Assembly (NCBI RefSeq): GCF_014200175.1
Contig: NZ_JACHBD010000008.1
Location: 277,024 to 341,023, forward strand
Reading direction: 5' to 3'
DNA length: 64,000 bases
Origin: Rhizobium lentis
GTDB lineage: Bacteria; Pseudomonadota; Alphaproteobacteria; Rhizobiales; Rhizobiaceae
Shown here piece after piece: positions 63,251-64,000 of this stretch (position 1 is the stretch's first letter; every line of letters begins with the position of its first letter). The notes under the pieces were generated by a model that was not told the DNA's origin, ran no database searches, and was given only the letters and a program-made list of their open reading frames with translations. A program made the translations under genes and the position numbers.

Positions 63251-63589
63251 CTAGCGCCACCAATGGCGATGCTGCGGCTGCGGGCTGCCGGAAAGCAGAT
63301 ATCCGGCGAGGAATCCAATGGCGCCTGCAAGCACCAGCGCCGTCGTCGTAGCGGCTGGATGCTCACGGGCAGCACCGGCAGCAGCGGCCCCTTCGGCCCT
63401 GATCTGGGCGACGGCATTCTTGGCGCGGGGCAAGGCCTCATCATAAGCCTTGCCGGCGCGGCCGCGCACTTCGTAATAGGCTTCGGCGCCCTGAGCGGAA
63501 ATCATTTTCTGCAGGCGGGATACTTCCTGCTGGAGCGCAGCAATGTCCTTGCTGACAGATGCTCTGATATCGTCGGTGTTGGCAGGCAT
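63251..63589 (-). CDS. YqjD/ElaB-like (DUF883) membrane-anchored protein
   Basis: The 112-residue protein has a coiled N-terminal half (SVSKDIAALQQEVSRLQKMI) and a C-terminal membrane helix (about 80-98, TTTALVLAGAIGFLAGYLL) with a His/Trp tail. This is the plan of DUF883 proteins that bind ribosomes at the membrane. AAAGGAG precedes the ATG. Function here inferred only from the fold. Confidence 0.75.
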   Translation of the reverse strand: MPANTDDIRASVSKDIAALQQEVSRLQKMISAQGAEAYYEVRGRAGKAYDEALPRAKNAVAQIRAEGAAAAGAAREHPAATTTALVLAGAIGFLAGYLLSGSPQPQHRHWWR

Positions 63590-63910
63590 GTCGGTCTCCT
63601 TTCCTCGATGGGAAAGAGAACACTCAAGACGGCGATAGGTTCCGAAATGCAGGTCGTTGATTTGTGACGGAAATTCAAGGCCTGGGACCGGAAGCGTTTT
63701 AATCCTCCGTTAACCATAAATTCGCTCAAGCCGCTGTTTTTCTGTCATCTTTCGCTAGTTGAAAGCGGGTTTCAGATGATTTTTTTATCGACTGGTAAAA
63801 GAATTTTCGAAAATCTGCTCCGAAAACGCCGGCTGTGGATAAAAGCCTGCGTAAAAACGCATGCCGAATCAATCTGTTACAAAAATGTCAAAAAACTTTT
63901 GGTATGGCTG
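63590..63910. other. Intergenic region upstream of the rRNA-type promoter
   Basis: No gene. AT-rich with A/T runs (63780-63910) just upstream of the promoter, which could act as an UP-like element; its 5' part holds the promoter of the minus-strand DUF883-like gene. Confidence 0.5.
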
Positions 63911-63940
63911 TTGACTTGGAAAAGGGGTTGGTTCTATAAG
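63911..63940 (+). promoter_or_regulatory. rRNA-operon promoter
   Basis: TTGACT (63911-63916), 18-base spacer, TATAAG (63935-63940), in an AT-rich context. The same -35/-10 geometry is seen at tRNA-Met (17665). Confidence 0.75.
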
Positions 63941-63945
63941 CCCAC

Positions 63946-64000
63946 TCACTGAACGAGGGCGGCGGCGCTGCTGGCGACGAAGTCTCTCGCTCTAAAGAAA
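63946..64000 (+). other. Start of the rRNA precursor leader (truncated by window)
   Basis: The GGCGGCGGCGCTGCTGG-like leader after the promoter resembles the 16S leader of rhizobia from memory. The 16S gene itself is not in the window. Confidence 0.5.

Overview
The window looks like chromosomal DNA of a fast-growing rhizobium (Rhizobium etli/leguminosarum type; Alphaproteobacteria, Hyphomicrobiales). The basis is the gene families present (tol-pal followed by tilS-ftsH-glmM, cbtBA behind a cobalamin riboswitch, tripartite tricarboxylate and many ABC transporters), GC-rich coding sequence, Shine-Dalgarno-led starts, and the abundant large palindromic intergenic repeats typical of this group. 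This assignment is by recognition only; no database was searched.

Layout. 1-5.5 kb: complete tolQ-tolR-tolA-tolB-pal-cpoB envelope cluster. 5.5-10.6 kb: tilS (tRNA-Ile2 lysidine synthase, carrying an in-frame palindromic repeat), ftsH, glmM. 10.6-11.7 kb: a gene-free kilobase holding three different palindromic repeat families. 11.7-19.1 kb: outer-membrane barrel protein, serC (with a structured leader) and serA, small proteins, mnmA, tRNA-Met(CAT) with a clear promoter, and a VCBS/cadherin-like protein. 19.4-26.3 kb: branched-chain-type ABC transporter (five genes), pobA and a divergent AraC regulator, which together look like a 4-hydroxybenzoate uptake and catabolism module. 26.3-26.9 kb: an AT-rich patch. 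26.9-32.7 kb: phosphoketolase and acetate kinase, then a GGDEF/EAL protein. 32.8-35.2 kb: histidine-phosphatase-like protein divergent from a B12 riboswitch and cbtBA plus an uncharacterised third gene. 35.2-43.7 kb: sulfite-oxidase-like enzyme, DctB/DctD-like two-component system, tctCBA transporter and an M20 amidohydrolase. 43.8-51.3 kb: a seven-gene LacI-controlled operon joining a PotABCD-type ABC importer to a nucleoside hydrolase and adenine deaminase. 51.5-58.2 kb: TetR-controlled RND efflux pump. 58.3-63.6 kb: purC, SLC13-type transporter, a phosphoribosyltransferase, an RsuA/RluB pseudouridine synthase and small proteins. The last 90 bases carry an rRNA-type promoter and leader, so a 16S rRNA gene probably starts just beyond the window.

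How the parts work together. The region mixes housekeeping blocks (envelope integrity, proteolysis, cell wall, serine synthesis, tRNA modification) with substrate-scavenging modules in which uptake, catabolism and a dedicated regulator are adjacent: aromatic acids (liv-type/pobA/AraC), carboxylates (DctBD-like/tct/M20) and nucleosides (LacI/ABC/hydrolase/deaminase). Nothing resembling a phage, integron, CRISPR array or transposase was seen. The most unusual items are the repeat element translated inside tilS, an enhancer-binding protein whose GAFTGA loop reads GAFPGA with a 26-bp dyad ahead of its presumed target operon, a phosphatase-fold protein lacking its catalytic RHG histidine beside the B12 riboswitch, and the nucleoside module built on a polyamine-type transporter.
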